This document shows, piece by piece, positions 16,152-24,551 of a DNA stretch of 36,886 nucleotides. The stretch covers positions 1 through 36,886 of the forward strand of contig NZ_FCOK02000090.1 in the NCBI RefSeq assembly GCF_001544555.2. Reading direction: 5' to 3'. The translations under genes were made by a program, and so were the position numbers. This DNA is from Caballeronia udeis. Its GTDB lineage: Bacteria; Pseudomonadota; Gammaproteobacteria; Burkholderiales; Burkholderiaceae. The number at the start of each line of letters is the position of its first letter. The first letter of the stretch is position 1. Below the pieces are notes generated by a model. It saw only the letters and a list, made by a program, of their open reading frames with translations. It ran no database searches and was not told where the DNA came from.

Positions 16152-18958
16152 GGCTGGACGCTCCGCTCTGCAATGGGAAGGATCACTCGAAAAGCGACCC
16201 ACGGCGGCGAGGGATCACCCGGCTCAGCGTCGCCCGCGCGCGCCTTCAACGAGCCGTCATACGCCTTGATCACGCGCCGCACGGCGCTCAGTCCCAGGCT
16301 GGCGTCGCCGCGCGCGGCTTTGTAAGCGCGCCATAGCGCGTCCGGCCGTGCGTTCGCGAGGAACGCGTCGTCGCCATCGGTTTCAACGCCGGCGCCCGGG
16401 CAGTCGGCGATCGCCAGTACCAGCGTTGCGCTACTGCCCTGCAATGAGAGCGCGACGCAGACGCGTGCATTCTCATCAGCCGCGACGCGCATGAGATGCG
16501 CCATGATCGAGCGCACCACGTACATGAGCCGGTCGGGGTCGCCGTTCACGAATACCGGTGTCTCCGGCCTGACCTTGTCGATACGGTCGCGATCGCGGTT
16601 GGGCAGCCCGTCGATGACCGAATCGATGCAGAAACGCAGATCGAGACGCTGCATGTTCCCGGCCGGGTTGCGCCGGATATTGAGGTTCTCGGCAAGCCGC
16701 TCGAACGTGATGTCTGCCTTGTTGATCTCGGCAATCAGCCGCGTCGACAGATCTTCTTTCTTGGGCAGCGCAGACGCCGGCGCGCCGGATTCCGTCGCGT
16801 CACGGCCCGTGGTCGCGAGCCCGATCAACTGGCGCGCAAGCGACGACGCAAGGGCAAGCGGCGCGCGCGTCTGCTGCGCGACGTCCGTGACGGTCTCGCG
16901 CAGGAACCGCAGATCGACCGTCCACCTGTCGCTGCGCAAGTCGATCAGGAACCACAGTGCGGCATCGAAGCTCTCGTCGAGCGCCTTGCGCGTCGCCAGG
17001 ACCGGCCTTATTTCACCGTCGTCGCCAACGAGCTCAATCCGCCGCTTTTCGGTCCGGCCCAGACCCTTGAGCACATCGACCGCGCGCGGATCATCCGGCG
17101 ACGCGTACATGCTGAAAAACTCCCGTTGCGAGCCGCCTGCCGAGTTGCCCGGCCTCCCGAGCAGACTCTCGGCCACCGCGTTGGTGCCGAGGATCATGCC
17201 GTCCATGCCCACCGTCACGACGCCCTGCTCGGTTTCCCTGAGGACGAGCTTGTTGATTTCCACAAGCGTTCGCTGCTTCAGACCCTCCTCGATCGACTCC
17301 GTCAGGCGTTCGATTGCCTCCCGGTCAGGACCATGGAAAGCATGCGCGACTTTTGACTCAATGTTCAAGATCCAGCGAATGCGCCCGTTCAGGTGGACTG
17401 GAATGGTCATCGCGGATCGCGCGGGTCTTCCAAGGCCGATGTAGTTGAACTGCTCGACACCGGGTTCGTCAATGTCATTGACAATCAGCGTGCTCTTTTC
17501 GCGCAGCGTGGCCGCGAGCATGCCTTGTTCGATCGGTTGCAAATAAGCCGTGTCCAGCTCAAAAGCCTTCTTGCACGGGTTGTGATAAAACAGTTCGAAC
17601 TGCTTCATGTGCCTGTCGACGCGAAATAGCGCGACAAAATCCCATCTGAAACTAATAGCTATCTGGTCGACAATATCGCGTGCCATGTCCGGCAGGGACG
17701 GAGCTTTTGCCAAATCGCTGCGCAGGCGCGCCGCCAATGCTTCACGGTCGGAACGAATTTCATTTTCGATTCGGATCAGCACCGGCTCCAGATCCAGATC
17801 GCGCAGCAAGTCGACGTGCGCCTGGCCAAACCTCCCCGCATGCTTGGACGAGAACGAAAGTGCTGAGGTCGGGAGGTTTTTCGCGCCCCTCGCGACCAGC
17901 GTCACCGAAGAACGCATGTGCTTGCTGACATACATCTGCGCTACTTCACTGGTCGCCAGTGCCGGGTAGTCCTTCAGGAATCTATTAATATCTGGCACCG
18001 CGGTCTTGCCGCTTTCCAGCCACGGCAGGATATTCTCCGGCAGCCTCAACCATCGCTCGGTCCATTTCATGCGATCGCGCGGGAAAATGGCTAAGGCTCT
18101 GAACACGCTGACGTCGTCGGCGTAGATGCCGAAGTTCGCATGATCGAAATCGAAGACTTTGCGGATGCTCTCGATAATCGATTCAAGGCGCTGTTCCCAC
18201 GACGGGATGGTCTGGTCATGTGCGAGCTTCGCTATTTCGTCCCGGACGCGTTCGAGCAACGTGGACTGGATAACGACGAGCGCGCCGAGCGGGCGATGAT
18301 CAGCGGTGAGGTCAGCCGTCAGCAGCAGCCGAACCTGCTCTCGGTTATCCGTCCGATTGCACAGCGACACATTCACCGGCACCGGCTCCAGTGTCCGCAG
18401 GCACTCCTCGAGCTGCCGCGCAATGTTCGCGCCGTCGCACCCCTCGAAGAGCGTCTCGAGCGGACGGCCTGTCACGTCACCAGGCATGAGTGAGAGCAGG
18501 TTATAGGCTTCAGCATTGGCAAAATGTACGATGCCATCCGGTGACACGCGCATGATCGCGTAAGGCGTTGAATCGAAGCGCTGACTCTCCGCCCGCCGGA
18601 ATGGCGCACCGTCGGTCACCAGGATAAGCCGGTGACCGGTGTCCGGAAGTTCCACCATGGCCTGAAGCATCGCGGGCACGCTTTCGCCGCGTGCATTAGC
18701 ATACATGCCTGGAACAGTACGATAGGGAGCGTCATGCCCGAGGAGGAGCGCGCTATCCACCTGGAAGACATCGACGATGGAATTGCCTGCAATCCCCGGG
18801 ATCATTGTTTGGAGTGCTTCACTCGCCCGTACGACCCTGGCGTCTAGATCAATAACCGCGTAAGTAGCTCCCGACACCATGAGCGAATCAACAAATTCTG
18901 ATTTCACAAGGCCACGGCTACGCCGCGCACGGGTCTGCGCTTCTAGATTGATTGACAT
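16148..18958 (-). CDS. PAS/GAF multi-sensor protein with degenerate histidine-kinase core
   Basis: 936 residues from ATG at 18958, with GGCGGAG five bases before it; the longer frame to 19048 was rejected. Predicted order: PAS (about 25-115), PAS (130-235), GAF (255-400), GAF (420-565), PAS (566-675), HisKA-like helices (680-765), HATPase-like domain (772-928). No membrane segment, so it is a cytosolic sensor. The H-box position reads AQQTRAPL where SHELRTPL is usual, putting Gln695 in place of the phospho-acceptor His. The N-box reads SIMAHLMR with His821 where the Mg-binding Asn is expected. A G1-like DCPGAG and a G2-like ASLGLSAVRR remain. It is therefore probably a pseudokinase acting by binding or conformational signalling. 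It heads the CHAT block, and its stop overlaps the receiver-CHAT start. Residue alignments are by eye. Confidence 0.82.
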   Translation of the reverse strand: MSINLEAQTRARRSRGLVKSEFVDSLMVSGATYAVIDLDARVVRASEALQTMIPGIAGNSIVDVFQVDSALLLGHDAPYRTVPGMYANARGESVPAMLQAMVELPDTGHRLILVTDGAPFRRAESQRFDSTPYAIMRVSPDGIVHFANAEAYNLLSLMPGDVTGRPLETLFEGCDGANIARQLEECLRTLEPVPVNVSLCNRTDNREQVRLLLTADLTADHRPLGALVVIQSTLLERVRDEIAKLAHDQTIPSWEQRLESIIESIRKVFDFDHANFGIYADDVSVFRALAIFPRDRMKWTERWLRLPENILPWLESGKTAVPDINRFLKDYPALATSEVAQMYVSKHMRSSVTLVARGAKNLPTSALSFSSKHAGRFGQAHVDLLRDLDLEPVLIRIENEIRSDREALAARLRSDLAKAPSLPDMARDIVDQIAISFRWDFVALFRVDRHMKQFELFYHNPCKKAFELDTAYLQPIEQGMLAATLREKSTLIVNDIDEPGVEQFNYIGLGRPARSAMTIPVHLNGRIRWILNIESKVAHAFHGPDREAIERLTESIEEGLKQRTLVEINKLVLRETEQGVVTVGMDGMILGTNAVAESLLGRPGNSAGGSQREFFSMYASPDDPRAVDVLKGLGRTEKRRIELVGDDGEIRPVLATRKALDESFDAALWFLIDLRSDRWTVDLRFLRETVTDVAQQTRAPLALASSLARQLIGLATTGRDATESGAPASALPKKEDLSTRLIAEINKADITFERLAENLNIRRNPAGNMQRLDLRFCIDSVIDGLPNRDRDRIDKVRPETPVFVNGDPDRLMYVVRSIMAHLMRVAADENARVCVALSLQGSSATLVLAIADCPGAGVETDGDDAFLANARPDALWRAYKAARGDASLGLSAVRRVIKAYDGSLKARAGDAEPGDPSPPWVAFRVILPIAERSVQP

Positions 18959-19512
18959 ACTATCTCCGCCTGTCTTTTTACTTTCGCGCTTGGCCAGCCA
19001 GATGCTTTCAGTCATTCCACAACAGGCCAGACCTGCAGCGGCCGGCAAATAAAACTGCGCCTAAAAAAAAGTTTGTTATGCATAACGTTTGAGTGAACGC
19101 GTTTTGCGACGGCGGACACGGCGGTAACGGCGGTAAGGATCGACAGGAAGCAAACGTTTCACATTTATCGTAGACAGTTCTCCGGTCGGTATCGGACAAA
19201 GTTGAGTCTTGCGACGCCGCACGGCGCTTGCTGCCACCCTGACAACACAAAACAATTGGTGAACATGTTGCCCGACTCAGGCTCCCTTCGACGCTGCCTC
19301 CAGCCAGGCCTCGGAACGTTGCGGAAGGCTGTTGTCCCTGTCACCGTTTGGAACATCCCCGAAGTCCGCCGTCTGTCGCGCAGGAGGAGAAGCCCACAAG
19401 CAATTTCGCTACTTTTTCAGCGTCTCATGATCATCTGGAGCATTCGGATGCAGCAAGCGTTAATCAATGCGGTCGCGGGACGACGACACAAAGATGAAGA
19501 ATGGGAGGATTC
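18959..19512. promoter_or_regulatory. Control region upstream of the CHAT block; palindrome and 9-bp repeats
   Basis: This 554-bp gap separates the leftward sensor gene from rightward genes and holds no convincing coding frame. A perfect 12-bp palindrome, GTTATGCATAAC, lies at 19075-19086, 117-128 bp upstream of the sensor ATG and next to an A-run (19063-19070). That is a good place for an operator or promoter of the CHAT block. Three tandem 9-bp units (ACGGCGGAC, ACGGCGGTA, ACGGCGGTA) lie at 19109-19135. Neither element matches a regulator site that I can name. Confidence 0.5.
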
Positions 19513-19695
19513 GTGAACTGCAGGCGAGATATTCTCAAGGCATTCATCGTTCTCGCGTGCCTATGGTCAGCAAGCCAATTTGCTTTCGCCGACAACCCGA
19601 ATTTTCGACTGATTGCGGAGGACAGGCGTAACCCGGGAGCGTTGGAGGCATTCGTACCGGCGCCGATCATCCTGTTAATCGGTATACCCGAATAA
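19513..19695 (+). CDS. Small predicted secreted protein, unknown
   Basis: A GTG start at 19513 lies four bases after a strong GGGAGG, giving 60 residues; an ATG at 19501 is in frame but would place the Shine-Dalgarno inside the gene. The N-terminus has basic residues (CRRDILK), a hydrophobic core (AFIVLACLWSASQFAFA) and a plausible signal-peptidase site before DNPNF. The mature part would be only about 33 residues, ending in a short hydrophobic APIILLIGIPE. No family is recognised. It might be a small exported peptide or a decayed remnant of a larger gene. The ribosome site and signal peptide are the only support. Confidence 0.4.
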   Translation: MNCRRDILKAFIVLACLWSASQFAFADNPNFRLIAEDRRNPGALEAFVPAPIILLIGIPE

Positions 19696-19766
19696 CGTCA
19701 CTACTTTACCCGGATAGTTTATGCGCCGAGAGTAGCCTCCATTCATCGTTGATCTGGAGGATCTCC

Positions 19767-20654
19767 ATGCGTGTATTCGTTACTGGTGCGACCGGCTTTG
19801 TCGGCTCCGCCGTGGTTCAGGAACTGCTCGCCGCGGGGCACACCGTGCTCGGCCTGGCCCGCTCGGATGCCTCGGCGGCGTCGCTTGCCGCGACCGGAGC
19901 GGACGTGCATCGCGGTTCGCTCGAGGATCTCGACAGCCTGCAAAGCGGCGCGGCCGCCGCGGACGGCGTGATCCATACGGGCTTCAACCACGACTTCTCG
20001 AAATTCGCCGAGAACTGCGAAATGGACCGGCTTGCCATCGAGACACTGGGCACCGCGCTCGCGGGCTCCGGGCGCCCCCTGCTCGTTACCTCCGGGGTCG
20101 CCCTCCTCGCGCCGGGCCGGGCGGCAACCGAGGCGGACGAACCTGTGCCGACTTCCGCCGTCTATCCCCGTGCTTCAGAAGTGACGGCCGCTTCGCTCGC
20201 GGCACGCGGTGTATGCGCATCGGTGGTCCGCCTGCCGCCGTCGGTCCATGGCAATGGCGATCATGGATTCGTGCCGCGCCTGATCGGCTTCGCACGCGAC
20301 AAAGGCGTCTCGGCCTATCTGGGCGATGGCTTCAACCGTTGGCCCGCCGTTCATCGGCTCGATGCTGCCCGGGTCTACCGGCTGGCGCTCGAGAAAGGAT
20401 CCGCAGGAGCCCGCTATCACGCGGTCGCCGAAGAGGGTGTGCTGTTCAAGGACATCGCCGGCGTGATCGGGCACCACCTGAACCTGCCGGTCGTCAGCAA
20501 AACCCCTGCGGAAGCGAACGAACACTTCGGTTGGTTCGGGATATTCGCGGGATTGGACGCCCCGGCCACAAGCCAACGGACAAGGGAACTGCTGGGGTGG
20601 GAGCCGAAGCAGCCCGGGTTGATCGCCGATATGGAACAGGCGGGGTATTTTTGA
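19767..20654 (+). CDS. Atypical extended-SDR NAD(P)-binding oxidoreductase/epimerase-like protein
   Basis: 295 residues. The start ATG at 19767 follows CTGGAGGATCTCC, a good ribosome site, and gives the standard Rossmann opening MRVFVTGATGFVGS with TGxxGxxG at 6-13. The adenine-side strand and acidic residues follow near 47-55. Instead of the YxxxK catalytic pair, Tyr133 is followed by PRASE, with no Lys four positions on. Many members of this atypical SDR subgroup have the same feature, so activity may differ from true epimerases or dehydrogenases. The following RLPPSVHGNGDHGFVPRL segment is typical of the subgroup. Substrate cannot be inferred and neighbours give no pathway. It stands alone between a small peptide gene and a convergent acyltransferase gene. 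Confidence 0.9.
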   Translation: MRVFVTGATGFVGSAVVQELLAAGHTVLGLARSDASAASLAATGADVHRGSLEDLDSLQSGAAAADGVIHTGFNHDFSKFAENCEMDRLAIETLGTALAGSGRPLLVTSGVALLAPGRAATEADEPVPTSAVYPRASEVTAASLAARGVCASVVRLPPSVHGNGDHGFVPRLIGFARDKGVSAYLGDGFNRWPAVHRLDAARVYRLALEKGSAGARYHAVAEEGVLFKDIAGVIGHHLNLPVVSKTPAEANEHFGWFGIFAGLDAPATSQRTRELLGWEPKQPGLIADMEQAGYF

Positions 20655-20710
20655 GGCTGAGGGTGCGGCTGGCGGCGCGTTGGGTTTAAAGGCCTGTGGT
20701 TGCCGGAGCG

Positions 20711-20745
20711 CCCGGAGGCTATCCGGCTCAACCGGAAGCCTCGGG
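20711..20745. terminator. Hairpin between convergent SDR and acyltransferase genes
   Basis: The near-palindrome CCCGGAGGCT / AGCCTCGGG, with one bulged base and an inner CCGG-CTCAA-CCGG stem, sits between two genes that end facing each other. No T-run follows on either strand. It is a candidate bidirectional transcription stop on position and structure only. Confidence 0.35.
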
Positions 20746-20840
20746 GTGCAGATGCCTTAGGACGTCCCTGCTGCATGCAGCGCCGACGCGTGGACGCTTG
20801 AACAGGCCGGTTACATTGGAGGCAGCCTGAGGGCCCGGCG

Positions 20841-21992
20841 TCAGGACGTCTGGTTCGCTCGCGAGGACGCGGTAACGTTTTTTCCCGTCAGGAATTTACC
20901 CAGCAGGATCGACGGGCGTTCGACCACGAAATGAGTGATGGCAGCAACGGGAATCACCAGCACCGCCGCCGTCACGATCGCCCGCCATGCCGAGCCCGAA
21001 GCAGGCATCAGATGGATCACTGCAAGCAGAACGACGGTATGGGTCAGATACAGACTGTAGGAGATCGTGCCGAGGAATACGACCGGACCCTTGGCCAGCA
21101 CCCGCGTGAAACCCCTCGATGCGATTGCCGTGCAGACAATGCCCGCGGCACCCGCCACCACACACCAATCGAAAATGTACTGGCCGATCGCACTCGACGT
21201 AACCGACATCACCGAGCGCGACAGGAAGTAGAGCGTGAGCGAAGCGGCGAGGACAAACATCGTCCGATTACCCTTCGCGAGCCAGCGTTGCCAGCGCGCG
21301 CGGTGGCGCGCCAGCGCCGCACCGACAATGAACATGCCGAGGTAATGCACCGTCATTGCCCAGTCGCCGCTGAAGCTTGGGCTGCTGGCCTCGTCCGCAT
21401 TTCTCCCCATCGCGAAGAGGAAGGACACCATGGAAATGAACAGGGCCGCCGCCAGGCAAGCGCGCCCGGAAAAGCGGCTGACGCAATACACGACCAACGG
21501 CATCATCAATGAAATGCGCATCTCGTAGATCAGCGACCAGATGACCGGAAGCACGCGATTGGCTTTGTATTGTCCGATAAATAACAAATGATCCAGTATT
21601 TCGCTGCCGGAGAATGATCCGGTCCAGATATCGTTGAACCATGAACCTGCCCACTTGACCGGTTCTATATTGATCAGGGTAATGGCAAAAAAAGCGGCAA
21701 CCAGCACGGCAAGGTAAGGCAGGTAGATCCGGCAAATCCGCCTGATCACATAGTCGCGATATGTCATTCGACGATCCGACATTAATTGAAGGGTCAGGAC
21801 AAATCCGCTGAGTATGAAGAACAGGATGACCGCTTCATGGCCAAGCGCCAGCACACGCATGGGTGACTTGGGTATCCACCAGAGCGGGCCGACCAGTACG
21901 AAGTGGTTAATGACGACCATCAGGGCGGCCATGCCGCGCAATGCATCCAGTTGAGGATAATGGCGGCCGTGAAAAGGGCTTGTTTCATTCAT
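20841..21992 (-). CDS. OafA/YrhL-type membrane acyltransferase (acyltransferase family 3)
   Basis: 383 residues. It opens with the family signature LDALRGMAALMVVINHFVLV, holding the candidate catalytic His30, followed by RVLALGHEAVILFFILSGF. About ten hydrophobic segments are spread through the protein, as expected for this polytopic inner-membrane family (with YSLYLTHTVVLL late in the sequence). Members transfer acetyl or other acyl groups to exported sugars such as O-antigen, exopolysaccharide or peptidoglycan-linked glycans. No glycan-biosynthesis genes are adjacent, so the acceptor is unknown. It starts from ATG at 21992 with a distant GAGG. The 295 bp upstream are AT-rich near 22060-22140. 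Family assignment is secure. Confidence 0.92.
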   Translation of the reverse strand: MNETSPFHGRHYPQLDALRGMAALMVVINHFVLVGPLWWIPKSPMRVLALGHEAVILFFILSGFVLTLQLMSDRRMTYRDYVIRRICRIYLPYLAVLVAAFFAITLINIEPVKWAGSWFNDIWTGSFSGSEILDHLLFIGQYKANRVLPVIWSLIYEMRISLMMPLVVYCVSRFSGRACLAAALFISMVSFLFAMGRNADEASSPSFSGDWAMTVHYLGMFIVGAALARHRARWQRWLAKGNRTMFVLAASLTLYFLSRSVMSVTSSAIGQYIFDWCVVAGAAGIVCTAIASRGFTRVLAKGPVVFLGTISYSLYLTHTVVLLAVIHLMPASGSAWRAIVTAAVLVIPVAAITHFVVERPSILLGKFLTGKNVTASSRANQTS

Positions 21993-22274
21993 CCGATAAA
22001 TACCTCGCAGTCCGAATTAATGGCGAATGACGTGACCTTCAGCTGCCACGCTCTACCAAATTAATTAGTCGGTAAAGGAAACTTTAATGGCTGATTCACT
22101 AGACAATTAACGCTGTATAACTTTCTAATACTTTCTTACCTTATTGCCGATGCGCACAGCTCGGGCAGCCGTAATTTTTGCCTGCGTGCTCAGGTGTTGA
22201 CGGGGTCGATGCGACCAAGTGCTAGCGGCTAGAGCCTGAGCGAAGGGCATCATCAATGGCGAACGACCGGGGCG

Positions 22275-22311
22275 GGCGAGCCAAGCCTTAAGCGGCTGCC
22301 CTTGGCTCGCC
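22275..22311 (-). terminator. Perfect 11-bp hairpin over the araC stop codon
   Basis: GGCGAGCCAAG (22275-22285) and CTTGGCTCGCC (22301-22311) are exact inverted copies separated by 15 bases, and the AraC stop codon lies in the loop. No T-run follows. It may be a terminator or an mRNA 3'-end stabiliser for the AraC-family gene. Confidence 0.4.
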
Positions 22312-23325
22312 AACGGGGCCAACCGGATTAACGGCCGCGCCGGCAGCATCTGCCGCCGCCTGGTTCTTTCGCCAGTACGCCGGCGGCGTTCCGAATTCCC
22401 GCTTGAACGCCCTATTGAATGCCGCTTCCGATTCGTAGCCGACCTGCTCGGCCACCGCGGCGAGCGACTTGCTGCCGGTCAGGAGTTCTTGCGCCGCGAC
22501 CTGCAGGCGCCAACGCGCCAGATACTGCATGGGCGGCTGTCCCAGCAGGTCTGTGAATCGTTGCGCCAACGCGGAACGCGACAAGCCCACCTTTCGCGCG
22601 AGTTCATCGACGGTCCAGGCGTGCGCGGGTTGCGCGTGGAGCATCGATAACGCACGACCTACGAACCGGTCGCGCACACCCGCCAGCCACCCTTTCCGGT
22701 CCGCAGGCAGGGTATCGATGCAACGGCGGACCGCTTCGATGAACAGCAGCTCAGACAGTCGGGCGAGAACGATGGCACTGCCGGCCCGCCAATCGCTCGC
22801 CTCCGCCGCAGCGAATTGCAATGCCGACTCCAGCCATGCCGAGCGCGGATCGTTGCGCATATCGACCTTGAAGATTGGCGGCAGCGAGGAAAGCAACGGG
22901 TTGCTCAAGGTGTTGTCGCAGGCCAGGAAGCCGCAGATAAGACGCGTGCCGGCTCCACCGCCTCCGTAAGACAATTTCATCACCTGGCCCGGCGTTGTCT
23001 GCAACTGACTGGCGAGCAGAGGCGCCGCCGACGCGGGGGAAAGCGCCAGATCGCTACCAAGAATGTGCGCTTCGCCTTGCGGCACCACCAGCAGTTCGCC
23101 GGCATTGAGGTGAATCGCGGAGCCTTGATTGCCAGCGAGCTGCGCGCAACAGCGCCCCTCGGTGATCAGATGATAGGAGACCACGCGTTCCGATAACGGC
23201 AGGAAAGCCGCATAGAGGGCCGCATCTCCCTGCCCCATCACGCACCACGGTTCACTGAACTCTCCATTGAGGTACACCGCTCCGCTCAGGCGCACCGCGC
23301 GAAGCACCTCGGAAACGGCGTCCAT
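22288..23325 (-). CDS. AraC-family transcriptional regulator with cupin-type sensor domain
   Basis: 345 residues. The N-terminal half (about 1-195) is an AraC-binding/cupin-6 type domain with VSYHLITEGRCCAQL and the strand HLNAGELLVVPQGEAHIL, a small-molecule or oligomerisation module. The C-terminal AraC DNA-binding domain (about 220-320) has two helix-turn-helix units: WTVDELARKVGLSRSALAQR and SLAAVAEQVGYESEAAFNRA, ending FKREFGTPPAYWR. It is transcribed away from the GFA-type gene at 23567 with 241 bp between them, so it may control that neighbour; the inducer is not evident. The tail beyond residue 325 is Ala/Pro-rich. Other Burkholderia AraC proteins of this kind commonly sit beside the oxidoreductase gene they regulate. 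Confidence 0.93.
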   Translation of the reverse strand: MDAVSEVLRAVRLSGAVYLNGEFSEPWCVMGQGDAALYAAFLPLSERVVSYHLITEGRCCAQLAGNQGSAIHLNAGELLVVPQGEAHILGSDLALSPASAAPLLASQLQTTPGQVMKLSYGGGGAGTRLICGFLACDNTLSNPLLSSLPPIFKVDMRNDPRSAWLESALQFAAAEASDWRAGSAIVLARLSELLFIEAVRRCIDTLPADRKGWLAGVRDRFVGRALSMLHAQPAHAWTVDELARKVGLSRSALAQRFTDLLGQPPMQYLARWRLQVAAQELLTGSKSLAAVAEQVGYESEAAFNRAFKREFGTPPAYWRKNQAAADAAGAAVNPVGPVGEPRAAA

Positions 23326-23566
23326 GAATAGTGTCCGTTGAATACGGCGTCCTGCACAAGAAATCTGGATGCCTGATCATTCATCAGGATAAGCAATTCG
23401 TAAATACTAGCACCCACGTACCGTAGCTTCCAGTGCCGATCCTGACGTTCGGATGAGCGCATGCGGTGCTATCGAGTGCGTGCTTTGGCGCGAATCAGTC
23501 CGCTGGGCGAGGCTGCATCGGCAAACCCATGCACGCCCGGATAAAAACCATTGAAGGAGATGCATC

Positions 23567-24001
23567 ATGAGCAACGAAAAGACTTACCAGGGAGCCTGCT
23601 TTTGCGGCGCCGTTCAGCTCACGGTCACCGGCGAGCCGGTTGGCATGGGTTATTGTCACTGCGAGTCGTGTAGAAGCTGGTCGGCCGGACCTGTCAACGC
23701 CTTCACGCTATGGAAGCCCGAGGCAGTGCACATCACCAAAGGTGCCGACAATATAGGTACTTACAACAAGACGCCGCACAGCTATCGCAAATGGTGCAAG
23801 ACATGCGGCGGCCACCTCTTCACCGAGCATCCCGGCATGGGGCTCACTGACGTGTATGCAGCAGTTATTCCAGACTTCCCATACGAGGCCGGCGTCCATG
23901 TCAACTATCAGGAAACGAAGCTGCGAATGAAGGACGGCTTGCCGAAGATGAGAGATGTCCCGGAAGAAATGGGCGGCTCGGGCGTCAGCTTGGCGGAATA
24001 A
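23567..24001 (+). CDS. GFA/Mss4-fold zinc protein (glutathione-dependent formaldehyde-activating family)
   Basis: 144 residues. It starts from an ATG with a strong AAGGAGATGCATC before it. Zinc and structural cysteines follow the family plan: CFCG near residue 12, CHCESC near 30-35, and CKTCGG near 71. The family takes its name from Gfa, proposed to promote S-hydroxymethylglutathione formation, but most members, including this short type, have no proven activity. It lacks signal peptide and membrane segments. It diverges from the AraC gene and converges with the RidA-like gene, with 6 bp between their ends. Family is secure; substrate is unknown. Confidence 0.9.
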   Translation: MSNEKTYQGACFCGAVQLTVTGEPVGMGYCHCESCRSWSAGPVNAFTLWKPEAVHITKGADNIGTYNKTPHSYRKWCKTCGGHLFTEHPGMGLTDVYAAVIPDFPYEAGVHVNYQETKLRMKDGLPKMRDVPEEMGGSGVSLAE

Positions 24002-24007
24002 CTCGCG

Positions 24008-24487
24008 TCAATCGCGAACAGCAACAATTGCTTCGATCTCCACCGTGATATTGCCCGGCAGCGACCCCACGCCGACAGCGGAACGCGAGTGCCGGCCCGC
24101 GTCGCCGAACACATCGACAAAGAGGTCGGAGCAGCCGTTGATCACGCGCGGGTGATCGGCGAAATCCGGTGTTGCATTCACCATGCCGAGCAGCTTCACG
24201 ACGCGTTTTACCCGGCTCAGGTCTCCCAGCTCCACATGCAGCACCGACAACAGGTTAAGACCAACGAGTAACGCATGCGCATACGCTTCATCTGCGGTGA
24301 CGTTGTCACCGACCTTCCCCGTCATCAGGCACCCGGTCTCATCAAGCGGCCCTTGCCCCGACAAAAAAAGCAGGTTGCCTTCGCGTGTGCAATGAGTGAA
24401 GTTGCCTATGGGTGCGGGCACGTCCTGAAGTTTTAAGCCGCGGGCCTGCAGTCGTTCATAGCAGTTCATCTCAGTCGAAAATCCCAT
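24008..24487 (-). CDS. RidA/YjgF-family protein, probable enamine/imine deaminase
   Basis: 159 residues from ATG at 24487 (MGFSTEMNCYERL); a longer frame to 24616 would overlap the IclR gene. RidA proteins hydrolyse reactive enamine/imine intermediates, such as 2-aminoacrylate, released by PLP-dependent lyases. The family Arg is at 135 in HSRSAVGVGSLP, followed by NITVEIEAIVAV, and NLLFLSGQGPLDE is the usual early strand pair. The protein is longer than E. coli RidA (~128 residues) and fits the 150-residue subgroup. It lies 64 bp downstream of the IclR-type regulator gene on the same strand, and a PLP enzyme diverges from that regulator. A detoxifying or processing role for that enzyme's product is a reasonable inference. 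Confidence 0.9.
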   Translation of the reverse strand: MGFSTEMNCYERLQARGLKLQDVPAPIGNFTHCTREGNLLFLSGQGPLDETGCLMTGKVGDNVTADEAYAHALLVGLNLLSVLHVELGDLSRVKRVVKLLGMVNATPDFADHPRVINGCSDLFVDVFGDAGRHSRSAVGVGSLPGNITVEIEAIVAVRD

Positions 24488-24551
24488 GTTGCGTTGGTTC
24501 TCTTTCAAGTGTTGAGGACAAGATTTAAAGACCGGCCAACCCGCGTCGCGC

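Noticed and set aside
19109..19135. CRISPR-like or replication iteron array
   Set aside because: Only three 9-bp units without spacers and no replication or Cas gene nearby; kept only as a minor repeat.
22125..22349. 74-codon minus-strand frame after the AraC gene
   Set aside because: It overlaps the end of the AraC gene in another frame and the hairpin at 22275-22311, with no supporting features.
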